Origin: Soonwooa sp.
Lineage (GTDB): Bacteria > Bacteroidota > Bacteroidia > Flavobacteriales > Weeksellaceae
DNA length: 64,000 nt
Assembly (NCBI RefSeq): GCF_030151385.1
Contig: NZ_JASLDS010000073.1
Span: forward strand, 1 to 64,000
Reading direction: 5' to 3'
This document shows, in pieces, positions 8,382-16,658 of the stretch; within the stretch, counting starts at the first letter, position 1, and each line of letters begins with the position of its first letter. A program made the position numbers and the translations under genes. The notes beneath the pieces are model-generated. The model saw only the letters and a program-made list of their open reading frames with translations, was not told where the DNA came from and searched no databases.

Positions 8382-9626
8382 ATGAAACCGTCGAAAGAAA
8401 CTGTGCAAAATTTTGAAGCTAAAGACCATTTAAGATTTCTTATTAAACAGAAATTTGCGAAGCCATTGGACTCTTTAAAAAGCTTTGAAGAACTGTCCAG
8501 TGTCACAGAATTAAGCGTCCAAACATTAAGGCGTTTTTTTGGTAAAATAGAATCTAGTAAAAACACTTACCCTTATTCGCTTTCTTTACTTTGCAAGTAT
8601 ATTGGATTTCTAGATTGGGAAACATTTATTTCAGAATTTAATAATGAAAAAGGCATGCACGAAAATGATCGATTTATGATCAATAGTATGTCGATATTTT
8701 TCGCAAATGGTCAAAAATTTAACACAGATTATTTTCAAAAAACCAGTATTGTAGGTACTTTAAATGATTATGCTAAAGTCATATATTCATCAAAAGAAAA
8801 CCTACTTTACTTTTACAAAAAATATGGCGAAAACAATTGGGCAACCGACTATATTCTGGCTTGGATCCCTAACTACAATTTTTTCGGACAAGACTGGTTT
8901 TGGAAAATTTTAGCAGATAAAATTAACAAAACAGACATTTCACATGTTAAGTTATCCCAAAACAATTTCCTTTGCTTTGGTGCATTTCTTTCGGAGAATA
9001 AAGCAGAATTTGATTTTAATTTTAAAAATCTTGCTTCGAAATATCAACAATACAAAGTGGATTTTGAGTATATGTCATATCATGAAATGCGATATACAAC
9101 AATCTGTCTAATGAATGATAAATCTAATTCCGAACAAATAATTTTCAATTATCTTCAAAATTTACGAAAGAAAAATTATTCGGAAGAAAACTATCAAGAA
9201 TTGCTTATCTTCTTTTGTAATACTTTGTTTTGGTTAGAACTATATACTGAAGCTTATGCTATTTTGCAGGAAGCCAAAACCTATTTGTCAAGATATAACA
9301 AACGAAAAGACAAAAGTTTCCTTCATTATTTCGGAATGAACAAAGCCTTCATGAAGGTTACATTTTCTTTGATTTATATTGCAAATGCTGACCCTAATAT
9401 CGAAAATTTTGAAATCGAAAATACCGATTTTTCTGATGAAGCCGACTTGTTATACCATGATTACATACAGATTATGTATTTGACAAATTGCATTCTTGTG
9501 ACAAATAATTTTGAAAAAAAGAAAAAAATATTTTCCAATTTAACAACCTTAGTTATCAAAACTAATTACACAAAAATTTACAAGATTTTACAAAATCTTG
9601 ATTCTCGATTTCCATATCAGAGCTAA
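8382..9626 (+). CDS. Hypothetical protein with N-terminal HTH-like region
   Basis: 414 residues from the ATG at 8382; an upstream TTG (8346) in the same frame is less likely. Residues ~15-75 (SVTELSVQTLRRFFGKIE, YSLSLLCKYIGFLDWETFI) look like a helix-turn-helix region typical of Flavobacteria-specific proteins. The rest is helical and rich in Phe/Tyr/Asn, possibly TPR-like (YTEAYAILQEAKTYLSRYN). No signal peptide or membrane segment. Function not recognised; a transcription factor or scaffold is possible. It stands alone after the THUMP methyltransferase gene. Confidence 0.75.
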   Translation: MKPSKETVQNFEAKDHLRFLIKQKFAKPLDSLKSFEELSSVTELSVQTLRRFFGKIESSKNTYPYSLSLLCKYIGFLDWETFISEFNNEKGMHENDRFMINSMSIFFANGQKFNTDYFQKTSIVGTLNDYAKVIYSSKENLLYFYKKYGENNWATDYILAWIPNYNFFGQDWFWKILADKINKTDISHVKLSQNNFLCFGAFLSENKAEFDFNFKNLASKYQQYKVDFEYMSYHEMRYTTICLMNDKSNSEQIIFNYLQNLRKKNYSEENYQELLIFFCNTLFWLELYTEAYAILQEAKTYLSRYNKRKDKSFLHYFGMNKAFMKVTFSLIYIANADPNIENFEIENTDFSDEADLLYHDYIQIMYLTNCILVTNNFEKKKKIFSNLTTLVIKTNYTKIYKILQNLDSRFPYQS

Positions 9627-9984
9627 AAAGTTAAGCTTTATAAAACTTGGACTAACTTGGACTTTTAAAAGTCATTCTATTGTTATTTATTTGCCGCAAT
9701 AATAATCAATCATGTCTGCAACTTTCAATTTAAAAACAGCTTCCATGTTTGCGAATTTGAAATGATTATAATTGATTTTCTTTAACACAAATAACACATT
9801 CTAAAAACACCAAAAAGTGAAAAAAAACAAAAATTATTACCTTTTAGAATTACAAAAAAGGTGAAAATTAAACTGCTTCATTACTAAACTGCTACATTAT
9901 ACTAAAAAGGTAGGAAGCTATTTCCATATTCCTTGACATTAATACTCTTGTTAGACTAAATTAAAAACTAAATTCATCTTAATA
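9627..9984 (+). other. Non-coding gap, 358 bases
   Basis: Very AT-rich with no plausible gene. It contains a short tandem repeat (ACTTGGACTA, 9646-9663) and a possible promoter for the next gene (TACTCTTG near 9944, one mismatch to TAnnTTTG). No clear terminator was found for the gene before it. Confidence 0.5.
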
Positions 9985-10608
9985 ATGGCATGTAATCATA
10001 AATTTATGCAGGATTTGAATCTAGAAAATCTAGATTTCGAACCAGAAACCCTTATCATAGGAACCTACAACCCAGAATGGCCAGAGGACAACTATGCTAG
10101 GTGGTTTTATGGCCGTACAAACAATAATTATTTTTGGGATACTTTACCAAGAATGTTTGAAGAAAAGAGTTTACGAGGCAACGCAACTTCTAATGATTGG
10201 AAAAATTTTTGTTCAAGAAACAAAGTTGCTTTAACCGATCTAATTACTTCAATTGACGATGCAGAAAAAAACAATGCTAATCACTTTGAAATAATATCTA
10301 AGTTTAAAGATCATGAATTTGCAAGCACATTTGAAAGTTTTAAAATGACTGATATTGTTCAAATCTTAGAAAAAAGACCTTCGATTAAAAAAGTATATTT
10401 CACTAGGAATCAGGGTGTCGATTTATTTGATCATGAAATCAATAAAATAAAAGAATACTGTCACAAAAACAATATTCGATTCTCACACCTATTAACACCA
10501 TCCAAAAATGCGAGATTTCAGATGAAAGGATACCAACCTTCAAATCCTAATTTGGAAAGAAATTTATCAAATTTCATTTATGAGAAATGGTTAGAAAATT
10601 GGAATTAA
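9985..10608 (+). CDS. Uracil-DNA glycosylase superfamily-like protein
   Basis: 207 residues. The N-terminal part reads ETLIIGTYNPEWP followed by ARWFYGRTNNNYFWDTL, which resembles the GxxPG and YY..xNxFW motifs of the TDG/MUG-type uracil- or hypoxanthine-DNA glycosylases. The rest (KKVYFTRNQGVDLFDHEI and SHLLTPSKNARFQ) fits the core fold's later strands and an active-site Pro-Ser loop. It could be a DNA repair enzyme, but the motifs are degenerate and no activity can be asserted. No operon partner is certain; a 76-residue gene follows after 58 bases. Confidence 0.65.
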   Translation: MACNHKFMQDLNLENLDFEPETLIIGTYNPEWPEDNYARWFYGRTNNNYFWDTLPRMFEEKSLRGNATSNDWKNFCSRNKVALTDLITSIDDAEKNNANHFEIISKFKDHEFASTFESFKMTDIVQILEKRPSIKKVYFTRNQGVDLFDHEINKIKEYCHKNNIRFSHLLTPSKNARFQMKGYQPSNPNLERNLSNFIYEKWLENWN

Positions 10609-10666
10609 AAGATTTATTCCACTTGAATTTAACAAACATAAATAACAAATTCTAGAAATAACAAAC

Positions 10667-10897
10667 ATGAAAAAACCAACTATTAATTTTTATCAATTAG
10701 AATCAGCAACAGGTAAAAGTTATATTATTATTTCGTCAAAAGATAAGACTCTTCCAAATTTTGACATTTACCAACTTGTTGACAACGAAAAAAAAATTGC
10801 AGAAGAATTTGGTATTTCTGAATTTAAAGAAGGACGCAAATCGGCACTTAACACACGAGAAATGATTATGGAAGTATTAAAGAAATATGCTGAATAG
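10667..10897 (+). CDS. Small hypothetical protein
   Basis: 76 residues, soluble, Lys-rich, with no signal peptide or recognised motif. It begins MKKPTINFYQLES and ends in an amphipathic helix (TREMIMEVLKKYAE). The region just upstream (ATAACAAATTCTAGAAATAACAAAC) has no strong SD. It may be cotranscribed with the glycosylase-like gene; a terminator follows 62 bases downstream. Confidence 0.6.
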   Translation: MKKPTINFYQLESATGKSYIIISSKDKTLPNFDIYQLVDNEKKIAEEFGISEFKEGRKSALNTREMIMEVLKKYAE

Positions 10898-10959
10898 AAG
10901 TTTCTATCCTATTTTCTAAATTCCATTAGAAATACAAAAAACTAATAAACTTTAACATA

Positions 10960-11007
10960 AAAGCATCTTTGGTATCTAGAAAACACTAAAGATGCTTTCT
11001 TTTTTTT
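10960..11007 (+). terminator. Rho-independent terminator
   Basis: AAAGCATCTTT (10960-10970) pairs perfectly with AAAGATGCTTT (10988-10998), followed by a run of T residues. It closes the 9985-10897 unit. Confidence 0.85.
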
Positions 11008-11073
11008 AAACTTAAAGTAGTAGATATTTTAGACATGATGTTTTAAAAAGGTGTGTATGAAATCTAAAGTTAT

Positions 11074-11081
11074 TACCTTTG
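11074..11081 (+). promoter_or_regulatory. -7 element of the glycosyltransferase promoter
   Basis: TACCTTTG lies 36 bases before the TTG start at 11117, placing the transcript start about 30 bases before the gene. This supports TTG as the true start. Confidence 0.5.
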
Positions 11082-11116
11082 CTCTGCGCAATTTTTCACA
11101 TTAAAACATTTATCTT

Positions 11117-12112
11117 TTGAATTCTATTTCCATCATCATAGCCATATATAATCGCCGCGACGAACTCTTTGAATTGCTGAATTCTTTACTCCGCCAAACG
11201 GATAAAGATTTCGAAATTATCGTTGTGGATGATGGTTCAAAAATAGATTTAAGTTCAACTATAAAACTATTTGAAAATCAACTTGATATACACTTTTATC
11301 AAAAAACTAATTCAGGTCCAGGACTAAGCAGAAATTATGGTGCAAAACGTGCCAAAAATGATTGGTTAGTCTTCGTCGATTCGGATGTTATTGTTGAAGA
11401 AAACTACATCGAAAACATAAAAAAAGATTTGACAGAAATCCCTTGCGATGCCTTCGGAGGTGCAGACAAAGCGCACAAAGGTTTTAACATTATGCAGAAA
11501 GCCATTTCCTATTCGATGACGTCGGTTTTTACAACAGGTGGTATTAGAGGAAACAAAAAAGCGGTGAGTAAATTCCAGCCGAGAAGTTTTAATATGGGTG
11601 TTAACAAAGAGGTTTTTTTGAAAGTTGGAGGCTTTTCCGAAATGCGAATTGGTGAAGATCCAGACTTGTCGATGACGCTTTGGGAAAACGGATACCAAAC
11701 TGCTTTTTTCGATAATATTGGTGTCTATCACAAGCGAAGAACCGACCTTGGAAAATTTTCGAAACAAGTCTATCAATTTGGATGTGCACGACCAATTCTT
11801 AACCAAAGACATCCCAAATATGTGAAACCGACATTTTGGTTTCCCACCATATTTTTGCTTGGATATGTGATGGGATTATTTCATTACTTTGTTTGGGGGT
11901 ATGGGCTCGTTTTGGCACTTTACGGCATCTATACATTCGTGGTCTTTTTTCATGCCTTAATCGTAACGAAAAACATCAATATCGCAGCGATGGCAATTAT
12001 AGCAACATACGTCCAAATGTTTTCTTATGGTTATGGTTTTTTAATATCGTGGATTAAATTGAATATTTTGCGTCAAAGTCCCAAAGAAGCATTTCCGTCT
12101 CATTTTCATTAA
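11117..12112 (+). CDS. Family 2 glycosyltransferase, membrane-anchored
   Basis: 331 residues starting at TTG, which gives the canonical GT2 N-terminus (ISIIIAIYNRRDELFELLNSLLRQT). GT-A fold motifs are VVDDGS, the DxD motif FVDSDV, and the acceptor-loop GEDPDLSMTLWENGY. Two to three C-terminal membrane helices (about 238-310) anchor it to the inner membrane. It probably adds a sugar to a lipid-linked or surface glycan; donor and acceptor are unknown. A lipoprotein gene follows 9 bases later, so the two may be cotranscribed. Confidence 0.9.
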   Translation: MNSISIIIAIYNRRDELFELLNSLLRQTDKDFEIIVVDDGSKIDLSSTIKLFENQLDIHFYQKTNSGPGLSRNYGAKRAKNDWLVFVDSDVIVEENYIENIKKDLTEIPCDAFGGADKAHKGFNIMQKAISYSMTSVFTTGGIRGNKKAVSKFQPRSFNMGVNKEVFLKVGGFSEMRIGEDPDLSMTLWENGYQTAFFDNIGVYHKRRTDLGKFSKQVYQFGCARPILNQRHPKYVKPTFWFPTIFLLGYVMGLFHYFVWGYGLVLALYGIYTFVVFFHALIVTKNINIAAMAIIATYVQMFSYGYGFLISWIKLNILRQSPKEAFPSHFH

Positions 12113-12121
12113 CACCAAATT

Positions 12122-12955
12122 ATGATGGCTAAAATTAATGTAATAGCAATATTTGTTTTGATTTTAACCTGTTTAGGTTGTCATAACAAAACACCCGAAA
12201 CCGTTTCAGACAATCAGGAAACAAAGGATTCGCTTTCTCAACCAGCGGAACAACAAGTTGCAACTTCTCCAAAGGATAGCTTGTTGACAGCTTCTGAGCT
12301 TAATGTTATTTCATCTATTAATACCAATGAAAATACTTCATTTTTTGACAAAGGAAAAGCCTTAACCAAATACGTACAACTTGAACTTATTACCGAATCA
12401 CTTTTTAAATCGAAGATGAAGGATTCCGTTAATTTTATTCGATACGACACGGTTCCAAATAAGAAGAAAAATGGCATTACAGAATTAGTTTGCAAAGCTA
12501 AAACTGTAAAATTGGTTGACAATCCTAATGATAATGACAGCATGGAAACTTACACCTATGTTGGACAAATCGATGTGCTAAACAAATATCTTGTTGCGGT
12601 TTCGTATTACGAGGACGGCGAATATTTTTTCATCGATAAAACAACTGGTGCTAAAACCAATTCATTTAATGACATTCCTGCCGTTTCTCCAGATAAAAAA
12701 CATATTATTAGCATTAATGCAAACGGCTACGAAACAACTGCTGATATGGAACTTTTCGAAATAAAAAACGAAAAAGTTATCCCAATTATGAAAGCAAGTT
12801 TTAAAAACTGGATGCCATTAATGGAACATGGAAAAATGTTTTGGAACAAGGATGGCTATTTGTATTTAGCTGTTCACAATACCAAAACTTATTGGAGAGA
12901 GGACGGATTCCTAAACAACAAATACCAATACATTCGATTAAAGTTAATTCCGTAA
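12122..12955 (+). CDS. Hypothetical lipoprotein
   Basis: 277 residues. A lipoprotein signal peptide ends in LTCLGC, followed by a low-complexity Ser/Thr/Glu linker (about 22-60). The C-terminal part has repeating short strands (YLVAVSYYEDGEYFFIDKTTGA, SPDKKHIISINANGYE, YLYLAVHNTKTYWRED) that look like WD40/beta-propeller blades, as in DPP-like or TolB-like folds. Function unknown; probably periplasmic and lipid-anchored. Two consecutive ATGs make the start uncertain by one codon. Confidence 0.78.
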   Translation: MMAKINVIAIFVLILTCLGCHNKTPETVSDNQETKDSLSQPAEQQVATSPKDSLLTASELNVISSINTNENTSFFDKGKALTKYVQLELITESLFKSKMKDSVNFIRYDTVPNKKKNGITELVCKAKTVKLVDNPNDNDSMETYTYVGQIDVLNKYLVAVSYYEDGEYFFIDKTTGAKTNSFNDIPAVSPDKKHIISINANGYETTADMELFEIKNEKVIPIMKASFKNWMPLMEHGKMFWNKDGYLYLAVHNTKTYWREDGFLNNKYQYIRLKLIP

Positions 12956-12974
12956 TTTTTTAGAGCAAAAAAAA

Positions 12975-13022
12975 TGATTGCAATTCAATCGGAATAAAAA
13001 TATTCAAATCGAATTGCAATCA
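12975..13022. terminator. Convergent bidirectional terminator
   Basis: TGATTGCAATTC (12975-12986) pairs with GAATTGCAATCA (13011-13022). It lies between the convergent lipoprotein and GHL10 genes, with A- and T-rich flanks. Confidence 0.7.
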
Positions 13023-13044
13023 ATATTATAAGAATTACTATTTT

Positions 13045-14634
13045 CTAATTGACTTTCAGCGCTTTGTATTCGCTTGGATTGCTTAGCTTATCAATCGCTT
13101 GAATCGCAACAGCATTAAGTGATTTTCCATTTTTAGAAGCTGGAACTGCCAAAGAAGTAACATCTGCAGTCAAGATTTCAGTTTGCCAAGTATCTCCGTA
13201 TTTAGAATACAACACCCATTGGAAAACGTCCGCTTTGTTGTCTACTGACCAAAAAACAGTCGTGTTACCATTGTCTTGTTTATAACTCAAACTCGGTTTA
13301 GAAATTGGATTAATCTTTAACCAAGGACTTTGTGGAATCAAAGCTTTTTCTTGATAAACTTTAGTTTTGAGTGCATTTTGCATCGCCCAACTTTTTGTTA
13401 AACCGGCAATACTCCAGTGGATTTCTCCAGGACTATTTTTAAGAATGTTTCGACTAACCTCTACCTCGCTTACAATTTCTGCAGGACGATCTGGCGCTTT
13501 TACCTCCACAGTATTAAGACCTGGCCAAAGATGTCTTTTCATGGTATTTTCGCTATTCCACCACTCTAGAAGTTTTGGAAAAGGCTGTCCAGAAGAATTG
13601 ATTGGCCAATACAATTGTGGTGCAAAATAATCTACCCAACCTTTATTTAACCATAATTTAGCGTCAGCATATAATTCGTCATATTGCGAAGAGCCTTTAA
13701 TTCCCTCAGGATAACCAGGCTTCCAAATTCCAAATGGACTGATCCCGAATTTAACATAGTTTTTTTCCGCTTTTATTTCTTTGTAAACACGTTCTACAAA
13801 TTTACTCACGTTATCTCTTCTCCAATCTGCTCTTGACATATTTCCGCCCGAATTTTGATAAGCATTCCAAGTTTTAGAATCGGGAAAATCCGCACCACCG
13901 TTATAAGTTGCATAAGGATAAAAATAATCATCAAAATGAACGCCGTCGATATCATAACGCTTTACCAAATCTTTGACAACTTTAGAAACATGATCTTGAA
14001 TATCCTTACTTGCAGGATCAAACCAATACATTCCATTTTTTAAACGATAAGTATATTCTGAAAATTTATTTACCAAAGATGCGCTTGCCACTCGTCCACC
14101 ATTAGAATGATGTGCACGATAAGGATTTAACCAAACGTGAAGCTCCATACCTCTTTTATGAGCTTCTTCAATCCAAAAGTTAAGTGGATCATAATATGGA
14201 TAAGGTTTTTTACCTGTTTCACCAGTTAAGAAATAAGACCAAGGCTCATGCGGACTTTCGTACAAAGCATCTCCCGAAGGTCTAACTTGTAAAATCACCG
14301 CATTGAAATTGTTATCCTTCAACATATCCAACAATTCGATAGCATCTGCTTTCTGTTGATCAGTCGTTAAACTATTTTTTGAAGGCCAGTTGATATTAGC
14401 CACCGACGCAATCCAAGCACCACGGAACTCACGATCCAACTTTGGAAGATCGACACGATAATCATCAGACTTAGCTGGTGTAGTTGTGGGTTTGGTTGGT
14501 TTTGTTACAACTGGTTTTGTAGGCGGCGTTTTTGTATTAACAGGTTTCTTTTGAGTTGTACAACTATGCACAAAAATCAATGCCATCAGCATTAAAGAAA
14601 AAAGTTTGTACAGGCTAAAATTTCTCTTCAGCAT
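13045..14634 (-). CDS. GHL10 (family 10-like) glycoside hydrolase lipoprotein
   Basis: 529 residues. The lipoprotein signal (LMLMALIFVHSC) is followed by a Pro/Thr/Lys linker, then a GHL10/YngK-type TIM barrel at about 67-400: FRGAWIASVANINWPS, NAVILQVRPSGDALY, LHVWLNPYRAHHS, DIDGVHFDDYFYPY (acidic catalytic-type strand), FGISPFGIWKPGYP and DYFAPQLYWPI. A C-terminal fibronectin-III-like domain (about 430-529) follows. Relatives are thought to act on cell-wall or surface glycans; the substrate is not known. Monocistronic on the minus strand. Confidence 0.92.
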   Translation of the reverse strand: MLKRNFSLYKLFSLMLMALIFVHSCTTQKKPVNTKTPPTKPVVTKPTKPTTTPAKSDDYRVDLPKLDREFRGAWIASVANINWPSKNSLTTDQQKADAIELLDMLKDNNFNAVILQVRPSGDALYESPHEPWSYFLTGETGKKPYPYYDPLNFWIEEAHKRGMELHVWLNPYRAHHSNGGRVASASLVNKFSEYTYRLKNGMYWFDPASKDIQDHVSKVVKDLVKRYDIDGVHFDDYFYPYATYNGGADFPDSKTWNAYQNSGGNMSRADWRRDNVSKFVERVYKEIKAEKNYVKFGISPFGIWKPGYPEGIKGSSQYDELYADAKLWLNKGWVDYFAPQLYWPINSSGQPFPKLLEWWNSENTMKRHLWPGLNTVEVKAPDRPAEIVSEVEVSRNILKNSPGEIHWSIAGLTKSWAMQNALKTKVYQEKALIPQSPWLKINPISKPSLSYKQDNGNTTVFWSVDNKADVFQWVLYSKYGDTWQTEILTADVTSLAVPASKNGKSLNAVAIQAIDKLSNPSEYKALKVN

Positions 14635-14674
14635 TCTAAAAAATTTATGTTATTAAATATTGTTCGAAAATAAT

Positions 14675-14701
14675 AAAAAAAGCCTCGAAAATCGAGGCTT
14701 T
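14675..14701 (-). terminator. typA terminator
   Basis: AAAGCCTCGA (14679-14688) pairs with TCGAGGCTTT (14692-14701), and a T run follows on the minus strand. It lies 20 bases after the typA stop. Confidence 0.85.
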
Positions 14702-14721
14702 CATATAATAATTAAAACTTA

Positions 14722-16527
14722 TTATCCTTTTGCATTACGTTCTACACGTTTTCTTTCTTCTTCAGAAAGGATTTTCTTTCTCATACGGATGAAGTTAGGT
14801 GTCACCTCAATCGCTTCATCAGCTTGGATGTATTCCATACACTCTTCAAGAGAAAGTAAGATTTTTGGCGCAACACCAGTATCTTTATCTTTACCAGAAG
14901 CTCTCATGTTGTTCAATTGTTTTGCTTCAACAATGTTAACAACAAGATCACCTGGTTTATTTTGCTCACCGATAATCATACCAGCGTAGATTTCTTCTCC
15001 TGGATCAACAAAGAACTTACCTCTATCTTGTAATTTCGCGATAGAATATTCTGTTGCTGGACCTTGCGTTTTAGAAACCAAAACACCATTATTTCTTCCA
15101 GGAATCGCACCTTTGTAAGGCTTGTATTCTGTAAATCTGTGTGCCATAATCGCTTCACCAGCTGTTGCAGTCAACATCTGAGAACGTAATCCGATCAATC
15201 CTCTTGACGGAATTTCGAATTCTAAGTGTTGCATTTCACCTTTAGTTTCCATGATGTGAAGATCACCTTTTCTTTGTGTTGCTAAGTCGATAACTCTAGA
15301 AGCAACTTCTTCTGGAACGTCCACAACCAAAGATTCGTAAGGTTCGCATTGTACACCATCAATTTCTTTAAGGATAACTTGTGGCTGACCAATTGTCATT
15401 TCGTAACCTTCTCTTCTCATTGTTTCGATAAGAACAGATAAGTGAAGAATACCTCTACCGAAAACTAAGAATGTGTTAGCATCTTCAGTCTGTTGAACTC
15501 TAAGTGCTAAGTTTTTCTCTAATTCTTTTGTTAATCTTTCTTTAAGGTGGTTAGACGTAACATATTTACCATCTTTTCCGAAGAAAGGCGAGTTGTTAAT
15601 TGAGAATGTCATGTTAAGCGTTGGCTCATCGATAGACGTTCTTGGAAGTGGCTCTGGATTTTCTAAATCAACAAATGAATCACCGATTTGGAAAGCATCG
15701 AAACCTACAACTGCACAGATATCTCCAGCAAGTACTTCAGTAACTTTTTTCTTACCAAGACCTTCGAAAACATAAAGCTCTTTTACTTTACCTTTCACGA
15801 TTTTGTCACCTTCTTGTGCAAGACCAATCCATTGACCTTCGCTAATGCTTCCTCTAATAACTTTTCCGATTGCAATTCTTCCTAAGAAAGAAGAGTAATC
15901 TAGAGAAACGATTTGCATTTGAAGATTTCCTTCTTCAACTTTTGGTTCAGGAACATATTGAAGCACACCATCCAAAATTGGTAAGATACTATCTGTAGGT
16001 TCTAGACTAGTGTTAAACCAACCTTGCTTAGATGATCCGTAGAATGTTGGGAAATCTAATTGCTCCTCTGTTGCATCTAGGTTAAAGAACAAATCAAATA
16101 CTTGATCGTGTACTTCCTCTGGACGACAGTTTGGTTTATCAACTTTATTAATAACTACGATTGGCTTAAGACCTAATTCTAAAGCTTTTTGCAAAACAAA
16201 ACGCGTTTGTGGCATTGGACCTTCGAAAGCATCAACTAACAAGATAACACCATCAGCCATTTTCAAAACACGCTCTACTTCTCCACCAAAATCGGCGTGA
16301 CCAGGCGTATCGATAACGTTGATTTTTGTGTCTTTGTATGTAACAGAAATGTTTTTAGATAAGATAGTAATACCTCTTTCTCTTTCAAGGTCGTTATTAT
16401 CCATAATCAATTCTCCAGATTCTTGATTTTCTCTGAAGATATTGGTTGCGTGGATGATTTTATCAACCAAAGTTGTCTTACCGTGGTCAACGTGAGCGAT
16501 AATCGCAATATTTCTAATGTTTTGCAT
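14722..16527 (-). CDS. typA: Ribosome-associated GTPase TypA/BipA
   Basis: 601-residue translational GTPase of the EF-G-like family, which binds the 70S ribosome and helps 50S assembly and stress responses. G1 is AHVDHGKTT, G2 RERGITI, G3 DTPGHADFGGEVER, G4 NKVDKP. Then come a beta-barrel domain, two alpha/beta domains and the TypA-specific C-terminal domain (EFEIPSRGLIGLRSQMLTATAGEAIM, GRNNGVLVSKTQGPATEYSI). Full length with the usual start MQNIRNIAIIAHVDHGK. Confidence 0.97.
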   Translation of the reverse strand: MQNIRNIAIIAHVDHGKTTLVDKIIHATNIFRENQESGELIMDNNDLERERGITILSKNISVTYKDTKINVIDTPGHADFGGEVERVLKMADGVILLVDAFEGPMPQTRFVLQKALELGLKPIVVINKVDKPNCRPEEVHDQVFDLFFNLDATEEQLDFPTFYGSSKQGWFNTSLEPTDSILPILDGVLQYVPEPKVEEGNLQMQIVSLDYSSFLGRIAIGKVIRGSISEGQWIGLAQEGDKIVKGKVKELYVFEGLGKKKVTEVLAGDICAVVGFDAFQIGDSFVDLENPEPLPRTSIDEPTLNMTFSINNSPFFGKDGKYVTSNHLKERLTKELEKNLALRVQQTEDANTFLVFGRGILHLSVLIETMRREGYEMTIGQPQVILKEIDGVQCEPYESLVVDVPEEVASRVIDLATQRKGDLHIMETKGEMQHLEFEIPSRGLIGLRSQMLTATAGEAIMAHRFTEYKPYKGAIPGRNNGVLVSKTQGPATEYSIAKLQDRGKFFVDPGEEIYAGMIIGEQNKPGDLVVNIVEAKQLNNMRASGKDKDTGVAPKILLSLEECMEYIQADEAIEVTPNFIRMRKKILSEEERKRVERNAKG

Positions 16528-16545
16528 AAAGGATTTTTACGGGTG

Positions 16546-16553
16546 CAAAATTA
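16546..16553 (-). promoter_or_regulatory. -7 element of the typA promoter
   Basis: TAATTTTG on the minus strand, 19 bases upstream of the typA ATG, matches TAnnTTTG. No clear -33 TTG. Confidence 0.5.
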
Positions 16554-16605
16554 CGGAATTTTCAGAAAAAAAAATTATAAGTGACAAAAAATTAACAAAA
16601 AAACA

Positions 16606-16634
16606 AAAAGTCCACTCTTGCGAGTGGACTTTTT
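16606..16634 (-). terminator. Terminator of the M36 metalloprotease gene
   Basis: AAAAGTCCACTC (16606-16617) pairs perfectly with GAGTGGACTTTT (16622-16633) around a TTGC loop; T-rich on the minus-strand side. Confidence 0.85.
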
Positions 16635-16658
16635 AGAATTTACAATTGCAAAAATTAA